From Conus ventricosus (lineage: Eukaryota > Mollusca > Gastropoda > Neogastropoda > Conidae), in assembly GCA_018398815.1 (NCBI GenBank), contig CM031628.1:2644653-2708652 (forward strand): DNA of 64,000 nucleotides, written 5' to 3'. The notes under the pieces were generated by a model. That model did no database searches. It was not told the DNA's origin and saw only the letters and a list, made by a program, of their open reading frames with translations. The position numbers were made by a program, and so were the translations under genes. Below, one piece after another: positions 22,029 to 34,737 of the stretch (the stretch's first letter is position 1; every line of letters starts with the position of its first letter).

Positions 22029-23689
22029 GCGTAATCCTAGTACAGCTTTAAAAACATGATACATTTATAAAACCCTTTTTTCTATGAATTTGACAGTTAC
22101 AATACGCAAATTAGACCATGACGTTTCTTTACATAAAACAGTTCTGCTGATCAGTTGAGAGGAGACGCTCATTATGTGCTGTTGCAACACATTATCAGGC
22201 ATGGTTTGAATGCTGCTGGTAGAAGTTCCACACACTGTTTTACAGACAGCAACTGAGCACTGTTGCCCGTTCACAACAACTGAGTGGACTGTACAAAAGA
22301 CCATCCTTGTGTGAGAGTAGAAAGATTGGTTGACTGTTCAAACTATGAAATAAATGTATGCAAATTTGTACTTGCTGCAGTCGCGTGAAAATTGATTGAC
22401 GTGAGGCTGATCAACCATTGTTTGATACGTCAGATGGCTGGCAAACTCACCAACTTGAAAAACAAGCAAACAAACACATTTTTACCAATTTCATGTCGTT
22501 CTACATTCATGAAATAACTGAATGTTTGTGTTTGGTTGCATCTTTATTCCTTCGTAAGTGTGTGCTCAACTGAGATCGAGACAGTAGATTTGAGACAATA
22601 TCTAGTATCTAGGAGTAATGTTACGCGCATAAGTCAAAATTTCGCTTGGTGTTTATGATGATATCTTATTAAACTAAGGATCTGGAAGGATATGAAATCA
22701 TGTGCATACAGAATTTTTGAAAATTCTCACATTCTGTCAAGATTTCTGAGTATCTGTGACGAAGTGTGAAATGCATTTTGAAGGCAAAGACACCACCTAA
22801 ATTGCAAATGTTATCTTCATCTTATGATTGTGTTCATTGTGCTTAGCTCTATATTTCACTCTTATGGATTACTCTCATTTTAATGTTTTTGATTTATATT
22901 TGTCTATTTAAGGATTTCTTCATATGCTAGTTATGGTCAAATTTCATCATACCTCCAATCATACATTTGGGAATAACCGAAAAAAGCGCACAGTAACTTC
23001 CGTTGTTTGTTTTGTTTTGTTTTGGGTGTAGTTTTTTACAAGAACAGCTTTGGCTGGAGCATATTTATCATACACAAGCGAAAGTTGCTATAATCACATT
23101 TCTAGGGCATCATAAGTTTTTCCAAATCGATAAGCTAAGCTAATGTTGCTTACAGCCCAGCCTACCGAAATGTCACATCAGGGCTGTCACCACGTTAACA
23201 TCAACTCACAAGTCATCATCAACAACATCAACAAAAAAAACTTTCAACACATCTCTTTAAAACTACATCTATCTAAAAGCGTACCAGAAACTTTATTTAA
23301 AATCTTTCATTCCGTAAAAATAATCCAAGATCAGATGCAAATGTTGAATCATTTCATAAAACTCAAAGATCACGTCAGGTGGGGACATCCTCGGAACAGG
23401 TTCAATGGAGTTCTGCTGTAAAGTTGGTTTTATGTCTCCTCATCGTGCAAAGTCCCAACAATATTAAAAGAAAATGTTTAACCATGAGTGAACATGACAT
23501 GGAATGCACATTGGAGCTTATTCACCTTTAAAAAGATAAGAATGGGTATAAAACGAGTGGCCTGTGAGCAAGCGGCACAAGACTGTTTCGCTTTAAACGG
23601 CCGGCCTCTGGAAACATGATAAAAACTCTTTCAGTTTTGACCGATTTTAAATAGTTTGGTTATCCGTCAGCAAGTCCATTGCCTCTTTG
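22029..23689. other. Contig start and block A beginning, copy 2
   Basis: 22029-22660 is unclassified, with no match elsewhere in the window and no gene. From about 22665 (TTAAACTAAGGATCTGG) it aligns with 203 onward. The antisense short tail recurs at 23140-23192. Confidence 0.5.
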
Positions 23690-25345
23690 CCAAAGGTCTT
23701 TAGGGAATGGATGAACCACCCACCCTTCTAGGATCCTAGAAAGCGATATGTTGCTGTCTACCGGCAAAGCTTGTGATTTAGACTCCATACCATTCATTAT
23801 TTGTTCTCCTGATGTGCAGCAGGACATCCCTCAGTAGTTCAAAGATGGCAACCACCCATTCTCCACTTTTGCAAGCGCAAAAGGAAGATCCAAGTTTGTG
23901 ACCACTACCAAGTCAAGCATATCCTTCCTTTCTACAGCCCTGAGCAAGATACTTGACAGGAATCCTGGGAGTCCGCCATATAAGTCAAAATGTCAGGAAC
24001 ACATGCGATCGTTCTCCACCTAGGTCCACCTACCAAGGCCTTTTGATGCTGTCAGTAGAGAGGGTCTGTGGGAAAGACGATGACCGATATTGATGCCCAC
24101 AAAAAATCATCTCTATGGTCGGCAATTCCATGGTGGAATGCAGGCCAAGGACAGTGGAGAGACAATCTATCCCATTCCCTTCACAAACGACGTAAAGGCA
24201 GTCTGTATTTTGGCACCCACTCTGTTCGCCTCATTGTTCTCTGCATGCTGATGACCGCCTTTAAGAAGAGAGTGCATGACATCAATTCAGAGCAGATGGA
24301 CAGCTGTTAACCTTTCAAGAGGCTACAGGAGGCAACAACAAAGGTGATGAACAGACCATCATCAGGTACTTTCGTTTGTTGATGACTCCGCCCCCAATGC
24401 TGGCTCAGAAAGTGACATGCAACCAGCATCAACAAGTATTCTGTAGCCTCACCAACCTTGGTCTCAACAATTAAGACAAAGACGACGAAAGTTTTGCATC
24501 AACTTGCATCATGCAGACCCTAACCCTGAGCCTCATCATCGCAGTCCAATGTGTAGACATTGCTGTGTGGTAAATTCACCTATCTGCAAGCAAACTGTCT
24601 CAAATGTCACCATCGACAAGAAGGTAGCGTCAGAATTGTGCAATTTTCACAAGTGCAACCTTGGCAGACCACACACTAAAGTTTAGGAATACAAGAGGAT
24701 CAGTCTAGAAGACCAAGCTGAAGGTGTACAGATCAGTTGGTCTTCCCACACTCCTCTGTGCATATGAAACGTGACAGCATGCCAGGAACCTGAATCACTT
24801 CCACACAGCCTACCTCAGAAGATTGTATGACATCAAATTAATGACACACCAAAACCCCAGACACAGAGGTGCTTGACCAAGGTTAACCTGGCCAAGCAGC
24901 TACACCATCGTGATGCTGTCTAAGCCTCAATGGGCAGGTCATAAAGCTTGCATCCGGTCACCAGCTACTCAACAGACTTTTCCACGAGGTCAGAAGAAAA
25001 GCTTCAAAGAACCTCTTCAAACATCCATAAAGCGTTCACATCAACCTTGACACATGGAAATAACGAGCAATGGATCGACAGGTGGTGCTACTCTAATCCG
25101 CAAAGGCGACAATTTATGTGAAGAAAAAAGGAACCTGCATTGCAACAAAAAGAAGACAGGCGAGGAAAGCCTGCCATCAGCAATCAAGAAAGATCTCTCC
25201 CCATTCCCTGTCAAGCTGTCGCCACATATTCCATCATACATCGACTTGCTCAGCCACGTCGTATACACAATTCATCTCAACTCCCTCAGCACCCCAAAAT
25301 GAACTTGAAGTTAGTCCTCGTCGATTGACAGACCAAATAATACTT
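23690..25345 (+). pseudogene. RTE-like LINE reverse transcriptase remnant (copy 2)
   Basis: Homologous to 1230-2850: KMATTH/KRKRKI region near 23845, AFDAVSRE-like near 24045, TMVGNSMVECR near 24110-24145, then QTDFSTRSEEK and EESLPSAIKK near 25160. The zinc-finger tail (PFPVKLSPHIP...) is near 25200-25240 and the last motif VLVD near 25315. It has more single-base indels than copy 1 and no frame above about 80 codons. Useful mainly to correct copy 1. Confidence 0.7.
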
Positions 25346-25409
25346 TGACAGTTTGGGAACAATGTTTACATCACGTAGACCATGTAGAACAAGCAGAGTC
25401 GCGACTGAA

Positions 25410-25414
25410 TCTCT

Positions 25415-25445
<31 letters not shown>

Positions 25446-25570
25446 ATCTCCGTCTCTCTCTCTCTCTTCTCTCTATATATAAATAAATATATATATATTA
25501 TATATATAATATAATATATAGATAGATAGATAGAATAGATAATATATAGATAATATGGTTAAAATACCCA
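25410..25570. repeat. CT, TA and GATA microsatellites
   Basis: CT-rich 25410-25474, then TA/GATA 25475-25555. Orthologous to 2917-3035. Confidence 0.85.
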
Positions 25571-25574
25571 AAAT

Positions 25575-26140
25575 GATTTTGCTAGTGCTCGACCCCCTTG
25601 GGAGCAACATTTGTTAAAATAGGTTTTTTAAAATAGAATCTACAAATTTGTTTCGGCGCCGTTGCGCGCTGTCATCAGGAGTTTTTTGGTTTGCCCCACC
25701 GCCAATGTTATATAGCGTGTGGGCTCCCGTTCTTGTTTGCAACGTGCGGGTTGGCAGCACGTGTTTTTTGGGGCTTTCCGTTTTATGTTTTTGGGTGTGT
25801 TCACTAACACAACGATTCCATTTATGCCTGCAGTTGTTTACTAATTCGTTTTGTTGATTAAAGTTGCTAAGGTGGTTGCATAGTATTAACCATTTTTCAG
25901 TTAAACCTAGGTTGCACCTTTTTGAAACATTGCTGTATGGTGATGCTCTTTTTAAGATTTTCCAGATATCTTTGTAGCTTGTTTTTGGGCGGGGGCTTTA
26001 AGTTTCCAGAGATATTTGCTAGTTTCTGTTTGGTTTATATTTTTTCTTTATTAAATGACTGTCTCATACAGCACAACGCGCTCGAAACAAAATTGTAGAT
26101 ATCTAGTTAAAAAAAAAACCTATTTTAACAATTAATATAT
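25575..26140 (-). mobile_element. Penelope-like element, 3' fragment (copy 2)
   Basis: Same fold-back PLE piece as 3055-3625. The left arm has TCGGCGCCGTTGCGCGCTGTC ATCAGG near 25650-25680; the right arm near 26065-26125 has CATACAGCACAACGCGCTCG AAAC. Between them the minus strand encodes the end of the GIY-YIG domain in broken frames. The arms are slightly better matched than in copy 1. Confidence 0.7.
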
Positions 26141-26226
26141 AAATGATCTACTTAAATTGTTTATCAGCATTCTCTACTTCTCTCTTCTCTCTCCCTCTCT
26201 CTATATATATATAATATAAATATAAT

Positions 26227-26268
<42 letters not shown>

Positions 26269-26269
26269 A

Positions 26270-26329
<60 letters not shown>

Positions 26330-27110
26330 GGGGGGTGGGGGGACCTTTCTCTGCCAGGTGGCTGTCACTTACAATCGAATCAAAAGGGTTTAAAACACAT
26401 ATTTAAGACCAATCCTGATTAAAATAATGTTTTTCATGAATTGAAGTCATCTGATTATACTTCTTCTATATGTTTGCCACCAGTGGCAAATGGGGAAGAG
26501 GAAGGTGAAAGTGGACATGTTTCTGGTTGTACATGTGCATGTGTTTGGTGTGCCCCCACTGGAGTAAAAACAGTATGATGAATGTGGTGAGATGAGCCTG
26601 TCCTGGATGGGCTGACCCCTCAAGTTGCCAATTGTGTATTTGGGGACAGACGTGTTTGCATGGATGAGAGGGGCGTGTTAACCCCCCCACCCCCCCACCC
26701 CACCCCTGGGGAGGGGGATAGGGTGGGGGTGGGGATGAGGTAAAGAATGCCGAAACAGAGGTGGCAACCCACAATTGAAGGACCGTACATATATGCCAAT
26801 TCCCCTCGCCTGCTCCTTATTTGCCCCCCCCCCCTCCCCCCCCCCCCCACAACACACATCACAACCCACCTACGTTCCTCTCTCTCTCACTCTCTCTCTC
26901 TCTCTCTCACGTCCTCGTCTCTCTCTCTCTCTCTCTTCCCGTCCCCTCTGTCTCTCTCACTTGTGAATGGAAATTTGTCTTTGTGCGGCCGCATTGCGCA
27001 CGCGTTTGTGTGTGTGTGGTGTGAGTGTGTGTGTGTGTTGTGTGTGTGTGTGTGGTGTGAGTGTGTGTGCGGGTGTTGTGTTTGCGCGTTCTTACGTGTT
27101 TGTACGTGTG
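26141..27110. repeat. Compound CT, TA, GA, poly-C and GT microsatellites (copy 2)
   Basis: CT 26175-26200, TA 26202-26228, GA 26229-26327, C-rich 26680-26705, C run 26825-26850, CT 26880-26940 and GT 27008-27070. Between 26340 and 26660 is unclassified sequence matching 3725-4060. Confidence 0.85.
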
Positions 27111-28054
27111 CGCCATGTGAAGGTGGGATAGTGTTACACACTAGGCTGAATACGTTTTTCATTTTCGAAAAAAAGCATCTTTTTATACGTCCTCTACAGT
27201 TACCATAATGCTCAATGTGTTTGATGCTTTTTTTAACCCCCACACACTTCTCTCTTTTTGTGTTTTGCACTCCCTATCAAGCATCCAGTCATCTTACATC
27301 CATTTGCCACGCAAGGGACATCTTCTTTTCTTACTTCCAGCAGCATTTTGGCCACACTCAGGAAGCAAACTGAGTGTCCCATTTACATCAGAAATCAATC
27401 ACAAATAGTTGCATACTCCATTTTCCTTTCTTAATATCTCTGAATTGACATATCAATTCTTGAATACTTCTGAGTTTTTTGAAATATATTTTTTCATAAA
27501 GCATTACTGTTTCTTTTAAAGTGTCCTTGACAAGACTGAGGCAGAAAGCTTTAATACCATGTTACGGGCATGTGGTAAGCTTTCAGTCCAGAGCAGTAAT
27601 ATACAATCAATCGCCAAAATAATCAGTCCGTACTGCATCCAAAGTCACAGATGCATATTTCCCCCACGACACGAACCGTTGAGAACAACAATAATAAGGA
27701 ATTGCACATCTTCAACAAAGGCTTACTAAATCCATTTGGAAACGTTATCTGGGAATTCCTCCAACAATAAGCAGACCACTTTTGATGTAAATAGCAATCC
27801 ATTTTTTGTTCTTCTCTGGCCTACTGGACGTGGAAACATTTCTGGAAGTCTGTTCAAAAAATCATAACTTGGAAGTAGTACAGTTTTCGAGTGTTTCCTA
27901 TCATTTGCTTCTTCTCTGGGTCGTCTGGAGTAGACCTCAGTGGGCGTGGGCAGTCAAAAGGCACTTACGTATGGTACCCACATGCCCTTTTGGCATTCCA
28001 TTGCTTCAAATGGCGTTCAAGGACGTTCCAGATAACTGTGGCCTTCTTGGCAAC
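27111..28054. other. Block A interior (copy 2), no gene recognised
   Basis: Aligns with 4521-5452 with frequent one-base indels. No coding or RNA feature seen. Confidence 0.5.
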
Positions 28055-31000
28055 TCAAGTTTCTGACAGGGAAATGCGTTCGCCCTTTTGAAATTTCAAT
28101 TCTGCTGCCGTCCGCAAATTCTCTTGTGTCTCCTTTCTCTTGATTTTCTAGTTTCAAGTCTTTTTTTAATTCTCTTTCATGCAGTCTTTGGCTCTTCTCT
28201 TACCTGCTGTCTTTTCCTTTTTCATCGTTCTTCTTCTTCTATCTTTCCTTCCCCCACACAGCTTCCTGTCTTTTCTCCCTTCCCATTCTTTTTTCTTGCT
28301 CCTGTCTTTCTCCTCTTCCCATTCTTCATGCTACTGTCTTTCCTCCACTTCCAATCTTTCTTGCTCCAGTCCTTTTCTCCTCTTCCCATTCTTCTTGCTC
28401 CTGTCTTATTCTCCTCTTCCCACTCTTCTCTTTGTCCTGACTTTTTCTCCTCTTCCCCAATTCTTCTTGCTCCTGTCTTTTTCGCCTCTCCATTCTCTGG
28501 CTCCTGTCTTTTCCTCCGCTTCCCATTCTTCTTGCTCCAGTCTTTGTTTCTCCTCTTCCATTCTTCTTGCCTCCTGTCTTTTCTCGCTCTTCCCATTCTT
28601 CTTGCTCCCTGTCTTTTCACCTCTTCCCATTCTTCTTGCTTCCTGTCTGTGTTTCTCCCTCTCCCATTCTTCTTGCTCCGTCCTTTTTTCTTCTCTCTTC
28701 CTTTCTTCTTGCTCCTTGTCTTTCTCCTCTTCCCATTCTCTTGCTCCAGTCTTTTCCTCTCCTCTTCCCATTCCTTCTTGCTCCTGTCTTTTCTCCTCGT
28801 CCCATTCTTCTTGCTCCCTGTCTTTTCTCCTCTTCTTCCCATTCTTCTTCTTGCTCCAGTCTTTTTCTTCCTCTTCCCATTCTTCTTGCCCTGTCTTTTC
28901 CTCCTCTTCCGCATTCTTCATGCTCCCTGTCTTTCTCCTCTTCCCTTCCTTCTTGCTCCAGTCTTTCTCCTCTTCCATTCTTCTTGATCCTTCCTTTTCC
29001 TCCTCTTCCCATTCTCTTGCTCCAGTCTTTTCTCCTCATCCCATTCTTCTTGCTCCGGTCTTTTCTCCTCTTCCCATTCTTCTTGCTCCTTCTTTTCCTC
29101 TCTTTCCCATTCTTCTTGCTCCTGTCTTTCTCCTCTTCCCATTCTTCTTGACTCCAGGTCTTTTTCTTTTCTCTCTTTCCCTTTCCTTCTTGCTCCAGTC
29201 TTTTCTCCTTCTTCCCAATACTTCTTGCTCTAGGTCTTTTCTCCTCTTCCCATTCTCTTGCTCCATCTTTTCCTCCCTCTTCCCTTTCTTTTGCCCAGTC
29301 TTTTCTCCTCTTCCCATTCTTCTTGCCTATCTTTTCCTCCTCTTTCCCATTTCTTCTTGCTCCGATCTTTTCTCCTCTTTCCCCATTCTTTCCTTGCTTC
29401 CATCTTTCTCCTCTTCCCATTCTTCTGCCCTGTCTTTTTCTCCTCTTCCCATTCTTCTTGCTCCTGTCTTTTCTCCCTCTCCCAATCTCTTGCTCCGGTC
29501 TTTTCTCCTCTTCCCATTCTTCTTGCTCCATGTCTTTTCTCCTCATCCACTGTCTTCTTGCTTGCCTGTCTTTTATACCTCGTCCCATTCTGCTGGCTCC
29601 TGTCTTTTCTCCCTCTTCCCCATTCTTCTTGCTCCAGTTCATTGTCCTCCTCTTTCCCATTCTTCTTGCACCAGTCTTTTCTCCTCTTCCCATTCTTCTA
29701 TGCATCCAGTCCTTTTCCTCCTCTTCCGCTTTCTTCTTGCTCCTGTCTTTCTTCCTCTCCCATTCTTCTTGCTCCTGTCTTTTTCTCCTCTTCCATTCTT
29801 CTTGCTCCTGTCTTTTCCTCCACTTGCCTATCTTCTTGCTCCTGTCTTTTCTCCTCTTCCCATTCTTCATGGGGGGCCCAGTTCTTTCTCCTCTTCCCCC
29901 ATCTTCTTGCTCCTGTCTTTTTCTCCTCTGTCTTCCCAATCTCTGCTCCTGTCTTTCTCTCTTCCCCATTCTTCTTGCCCTGTCTTTTCTCCGCTCCCAT
30001 TCTTCTTGCTCTAGCTTTTCCTTCCTCTTCCCATTCTTCTTGCTCCTGTCTTTTCTCCTCTTCCCTTTCTCTTGCTCCTGTCCTTTCCTCCTCTTCCCAT
30101 TCTTCTTGGCTCCTGTCTTTTTCTCCTCTTCCCATTCTTCTTGCTCATTCTTTTCTCCCTCTTCCATTCTTCTTGCTCCTGTCTTTTTCTTCTCCTCTAC
30201 CCATTCTTCTTCTCAGTCTTTTCTCCTCTTCCCATTCTTCCTTGCTCCTTTTCTTTTCTCTCCTCTTCCCATTCTTCTGCTCCTGTCATTTCTGTCCACT
30301 TTCCCATTCTTCTTGCTTCCTGTCTTTTCTCCTCTTTCCGTTCTTCTCTCCTGTCTTTTCTCCTCTTCCCATTCTTTCTTGCTCCTGTCTTTTCTCCTCT
30401 TCCCATTCTTCTTGCTCCAGTCTTTTCTCCTCTTCCCATTCCTTCGTGCTCCCTGTCTTTTCTCCTCTTCCCTTTTCTTCTTGCATCCTGTCTTTCTCCT
30501 CTTCTCCCATTCTTCTTGCTCTAGTCTTTTCCTCCTTCTTCCCATTCTTCTTGCTCCAGTGTCTTTTCTCTCCCTTCCCTTGTCTTCTTGCCAGTCTTTT
30601 CTCCTCTTCCCATTCTTCTTGCTCCTGCTTTCTCCCTAATCCCATTCTTCTTGCTCTAGTCTTTTCTCCTCTTCCCATTCTTCTTGCTCGAGTCTTTTCG
30701 TCCTCTTCTCCCATCTTCTTGCTCTAGTCTTTTCTCCTCTTCCCATTCTTCTTGCTCCTGTCTTTTTTTTCCTCGTCCCATTCTTCTTGCTCTAGTCTTT
30801 ACCTCATCCTCTTTTCCCATTCTTCTATGCTCTATCTTTTTCTCCTCTTCCCATTCTTTCTTGCTCCTGTCTTTTTCTCCTCTTCCCATTCTCTTGCTCT
30901 AGTCTTTTTCTCCTCTTCCCATACTTCTTGCTCTAGTCTTTTCTTCTCTTTCAGCTGCCATTTCCTTTTTCTTCTTTCCTGTTCCCAAGCTGCGGCCTCT

Positions 31001-31074
31001 TCCTCACCTCTTGAACAGTATATTTTTCTGAGTCATCACAGCAGGTCTTGTTGCTTTACAATCTTCACGTATCC
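28055..31074 (-). pseudogene. Coiled-coil repeat protein, expanded allele/copy
   Basis: Homologue of 5453-6563. The C-terminal end (minus strand) reads NLRTAAELKFQNGERISLSE and stops at 28055-28057. The N-terminal side near 31000-31074 retains the EEEAAAWEQERRK-like helix coding but the start ATG site reads CCAAGG instead of CCATGG. The 11-residue array (EEWEEEKRLEQ or, in the other frame, MGRGEKTGARR) runs about 2.8 kb here against about 0.9 kb in copy 1. Dozens of single-base indels break the frame, many probably consensus errors, so no intact protein can be read. Confidence 0.5.
28250..30960. repeat. 33-bp coding minisatellite, about 80 units
   Basis: Plus-strand units TCTTTTCTCCTCTTCCCATT + CTTCTTGCTCCTG repeated for 2.7 kb. 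Compared with 5590-6450 the array is about three-fold longer. Confidence 0.92.
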
Positions 31075-31926
31075 AAGGTAACCAGCTAACGTCAGGATCA
31101 GAGTCCACTGAAACTATACTTTCCAGTGTCAACTACAGACTCAGGCAGCATCTTCCACTTTCTTTTCCGTTTGACTCTCCTAGCTCTGTAGAAGTTAGAA
31201 TCCTAATTGCTCTTGCAGACACAGCAACAGTTTCCACAACTTTTCCCTGCCTGCTTGATGCACTGAATGCGTACACCCACCCCCCCCCCCCCCCCCCCCC
31301 TGGGGGGGCCCACCCCCTCCCGGTGTATTCAAAACACGGCTGAAGACTTTTAGGACGCTGAATCGTTTTAATCCAAAATTCGAACTTCACAGACACAGCC
31401 GATGCAACGACGTAGATCCTGGACCTACGCCTTAAAAGTGGGGGGGGGGAGGGGGGGGGGGGGGGGGGGGATTCGCAGTTTGTTTAGTACAGGCTAGTGA
31501 AACAATATATTGGAATAAACGAACCCGCTTGGCCCCAAATGTTTTACACGCAGATCGCTGGACTTCCTCATTACTAGGAAGTGAATATATATAGTGCGTG
31601 CAGTACTTTGTGAGAGTCGTGTAGATCCTTGGTAAATGTTCACTTGCAGACGACAAAATTCTTCATGCCGGTATTGAAACGAAGTGAAACAAACGTTGAA
31701 GAACTACGACAACAAACCGCAATCAACTGACCCTTCAGGTTCGTAATTTGACAGAAACTCAATCGTACGATGCAGAGCCAGTATTCTACTAATGGCAGCT
31801 TTTCTCGACTATACTCAAACTCAGGAAGATTGGAACACTGCTGTGCTCGACAATGACTAGAACTCTTCAACCTCTCCCTCTCTCTCTCTCTCTCTCTCTC
31901 CCCTCTCTCTCTCTCTCTCTCTCTCT
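31075..31926. other. Block A end (copy 2) with poly-C, poly-G and CT tracts
   Basis: C run 31279-31300, G-rich 31440-31470 and CT 31878-31926. It contains the uninterrupted counterpart (about 31813-31833) of the site that holds the LINE in copy 1. A roughly 100 bp segment with ACGGCTGAAGACTTTTAGG (31320-31420) is absent from copy 1. No gene. Confidence 0.6.
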
Positions 31927-32900
31927 CTGTGAACTTTTTGCTGATGACACAACAATCCACACAAATCATTCTGATGTTACTGTTCTGCACAAACTTTACA
32001 AGAAAGTGCGAATGATCTCGTGAAATGGACTGAACTAAATCACATGTCGCTTCACCCTAAAAAAACTAAATCCATGCTTATCACAACCAGGCAAAAAAGA
32101 CAAAATCTCACTCTTAAGTTTCCTCCGGAAACATCTTAAAAATGAACCCGTTGAACAGTTACATGCCTCAAAGTGCTAGGAATAACCATTGATAACAATA
32201 TGAGCTGGCAAGCTCACATAACCTCACTATGCAAAAAACTTTCACAGAAAGTTTTTCAACTCTCCAAAATCAAACGCTTCCTCGACCTGCATTCACGCAA
32301 GCTCTTTTTCCAGTCTCATATTCAATCATACATAGACTATGGATCTACTCTATGGGACGGGTGCTAGCGCTAACACTCTCAAACCATTGTTAAGCCTGCA
32401 CAAGCGAGCACTCAAATTAGTCCTCCTAAAAAGCAGTAGTCTTCTGGACTCGGACTAAAAAAGATTCAAGTTCTCCCATTAAGTCTGAGATTAGAATACA
32501 ACAAAGGGATCATAATGCACAAGATTGTGTCTGGGAAGGCACCCTCAACATTAGTTCACAGATTCTCAATAAATTCCTCAAGGACTCTACCCAAACTTCA
32601 TGTCCCTGTTCCTAGAATTGACTTATTCAAATCCAGTTTAACATATTCAGGTTCCTGTCAAGGGAACTCGCTCCCTGAATCAACCAAACAGCGCCAATGC
32701 ATATCAACCTTCAAACACCATTTTTTACAACCATCTTATGTGCCAGTACTTACATACTCCACCATAAATCCACCACCATTCACCACCACCCTCTTTGCCT
32801 TATGTAGTACCTGACTATTTAGAAAGTGTTTTTGTACTTGAAATGCATATGTATGTTATTTGTTTAGTAAGTATGTCTTATATGAGTATATATATATATG

Positions 32901-32949
<49 letters not shown>

Positions 32950-33030
32950 CGTGTTTCCTACTACCTCCTGCCCTCTTGTCATTCTGTCGAAATGCTTGAG
33001 TTTTTATGTGACTTTCTCTCTCTCTCTCTC

Positions 33031-33069
<39 letters not shown>

Positions 33070-33330
33070 GGTTCTGCTGGAATGACTTGATTTTTTATCC
33101 ATATGGTATCCCTTCCTACCCGTGGCGACTGGGCTATCATTATGCATTTCCCACCTCCATTTGTGCTTTATTTCTCCCCCCCCCCCCTCCCCCCTCCCCC
33201 GGTGTTTCAAAATTGATTGTTTTGTATCTCTTTGGAATTTTTTGATTGTCAGATTGTTCTAAACATGCTCTCTTATCGCACCCACTCTAGCCTCTTCCTC
33301 CCCCACCCTCTCTCTCTCCCCTCCCTCCCT

Positions 33331-33391
<61 letters not shown>

Positions 33392-33635
33392 GGCTTACCC
33401 CGCACTCCCTTCGCTCCTGCGTCTCTCTCTCTCTCTCTTTTTTTTTTTTTTTTTTTCCCTTTTTAAATTTTAATCCCCTGTTGTATTTAGTTCTAGTCAC
33501 TTTTGCATGCTTCCTTTGTTGCCTTTTATTTTATATTGTTGACTCTACACAGGGCGAGGACTGGATGTAAAAAAGCACATCAGTGCTTATCTATAATCCT
33601 CGTAAATATAGAATTTTGTCTTGTCTTGTCTTGTC
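31927..33635 (+). mobile_element. CR1-like LINE, 5'-truncated insertion with TTGTC tail
   Basis: In copy 1 the CT tract at 9251-9277 runs straight into GATTCGCTATC. Here the same tract is split by 1.7 kb of LINE. It begins within RT at the FADD motif, continues through an RT C-terminus (to about 32800) and a roughly 830 bp 3' UTR with GT (32900-32945) and CT (33014-33068, 33328-33388) tracts, and ends in a (TTGTC)n tail at 33619-33635 followed by CT and GATTCGCTATC. The window start (1-200) is a piece of this same UTR. Confidence 0.85.
31930..32810 (+). pseudogene. CR1-like LINE RT C-terminal half
   Basis: NLFADD-type catalytic block C at the very 5' end (ELFADDTTIHTNHSDVTVLH, Asp pair near 31938-31943), then VKWTELNHMSLHPKKTKSML, LGITIDNNMSWQAHITSLC, FLDLHSRKLFFQSHIQSYID, YGSTLWDG, then after frameshifts SLHKRALKLVLL and MHKIVSGKAPSTLVHRFS, and WNSLPE-like NSLPESTKQ with a TFKHHFLQPSYVP end. 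A frame change near 32365 and others near 31995 and 32440 break it. It is an RT fragment without most of the palm, hence inactive. Confidence 0.82.
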
Positions 33636-33647
33636 TCTCTCTCTCTC

Positions 33648-33870
33648 TGATTCGCTATCAGCTTTGGAGGTCATAGCTGGCCATAACCTCCATCATTCCG
33701 GACTTCTACATTAAAAAAAAACCAACAACTTTTTACCATGTTGAAAGCAGAAGGTCACAACATTGTTCTGGCTTGGGTTCCCCGTCATGTTGGCATGGAG
33801 GGGGGAGGGGGATGAAATGGCTCATCGTTTGGCCAAGAATGCCACAACAGGGAAACGGTCTAACATATAT
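33648..33870 (+). pseudogene. LINE RNase H domain fragment (copy 2)
   Basis: Same as 9278-9490: SDSLSALEVIAGHNLHHSG, LKAEGHNIVLAWVPRHVGM and DEMAHRLAKNATTG. The variant DEMAH replaces DEMAD here, removing a catalytic Asp seen in copy 1. Followed by a short TA tract and then the PLE insertion. Confidence 0.78.
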
Positions 33871-33874
33871 ATAT

Positions 33875-34737
33875 ATAAAGTGCTACAACTACAAACTACA
33901 ATATGACCCAGATAATGACATGAGCAGACACAAGAAGAACAGGAAAAGAAAGATCATATGGTACAACCCCCCATATGACGGAAGAGTGAAAACAAATATA
34001 GGGAAAGAATTCTTTAGAATCCTAACATCATCATTCCCAAAAGAGCACAAATTATCCAAGATATTCAACAAAAACAGCATCAAATTATCATACTCATGTA
34101 TGCCCAACCTTAAAAACATCATTGATTCAACCAACAAAATGAAAAGCAGTACAGAGAAAAACGAGGGTGATGAAAGAAATCCTGCAACTGTATCAAGAAA
34201 GAACAGTGCCCTCTGAGCAACAAATGCCTCTACAACAGCATTGTGTACCAAGCCACTGTAACATCAGAGAACGCAGAAGAAACATATATAGGTATCACTG
34301 AAAACCAATTTAAAACTAGATATCAAACCACAAACAGTCATTTAACAAAGAAAGATACAAAAACCAAACAGAATTGAGTAAATACATCTGGAAGCTCAAA
34401 GAGAAAAAGATAGAATACAATATATCCTGGAAAATCATAGAAAGAGCCCCCCAAACAACAACATTTCAAAAAGATGTAACCTATGTCAACAGAAAGTACA
34501 TAATACAATGAAAACCCAAAAATCCCAACTTTAAATACTGGGAAAGAAATGGTTAACAACGAAAGGCCCCAAGTGGAAATTCCTATCAGTAAAACAAGAA
34601 CCAAAACACACAAAAAACCACGGGACTGCACGTAAAAGCAGAAAAACACAACGTTATAAACCCCCGGGCAGAAACAGACCCACCCATCCTGATGTTTGCA
34701 TTGCTTTAAAACAGGCTTTTAGTATTTTTTAAAATAA
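33875..34737 (+). mobile_element. Penelope-like element inserted in TA tract
   Basis: Fills the place occupied by the plain CA/TA microsatellite in copy 1 (9491-9622). It carries the RT/GIY-YIG linker and the complete GIY-YIG domain on the plus strand plus about 200 bp of 3' sequence containing CCTGATGTTTGC, a degenerate hammerhead-like start. It belongs to the same PLE family as the fragments at 3055 and 25575. Confidence 0.82.
33890..34512 (+). pseudogene. PLE linker and GIY-YIG endonuclease, two frameshifts
   Basis: First frame: DPDNDMSRHKKNRKRKIIWY, NPPYDGRVKTNIGKEFFRIL, FPKEHKLSKIFNKNSIKLSY and SCMPNLKNIIDSTNK, the conserved region between RT and nuclease in GIY-YIG PLEs. After a shift near 34185: CNCIKKEQCPLSNKC (zinc-binding cysteine cluster), SIVYQATVTS and TYIGITENQFKTRYQ, the GIY-YIG core with the catalytic Arg in KTRY. 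After a second shift near 34375: ELSKYIWKLKEKKIEYNISW and KIIERAP, ending YVNRKYIIQ and stop at 34510-34512. The nuclease catalyses the target nick. RT is absent. Confidence 0.88.

Noticed and set aside
20738..22064. Three frames of 361-437 codons around 21-22 kb
   Set aside because: Most of their length is the 1000-N gap. Only the minus-strand LINE frame at 20396-21022 has real sequence support.
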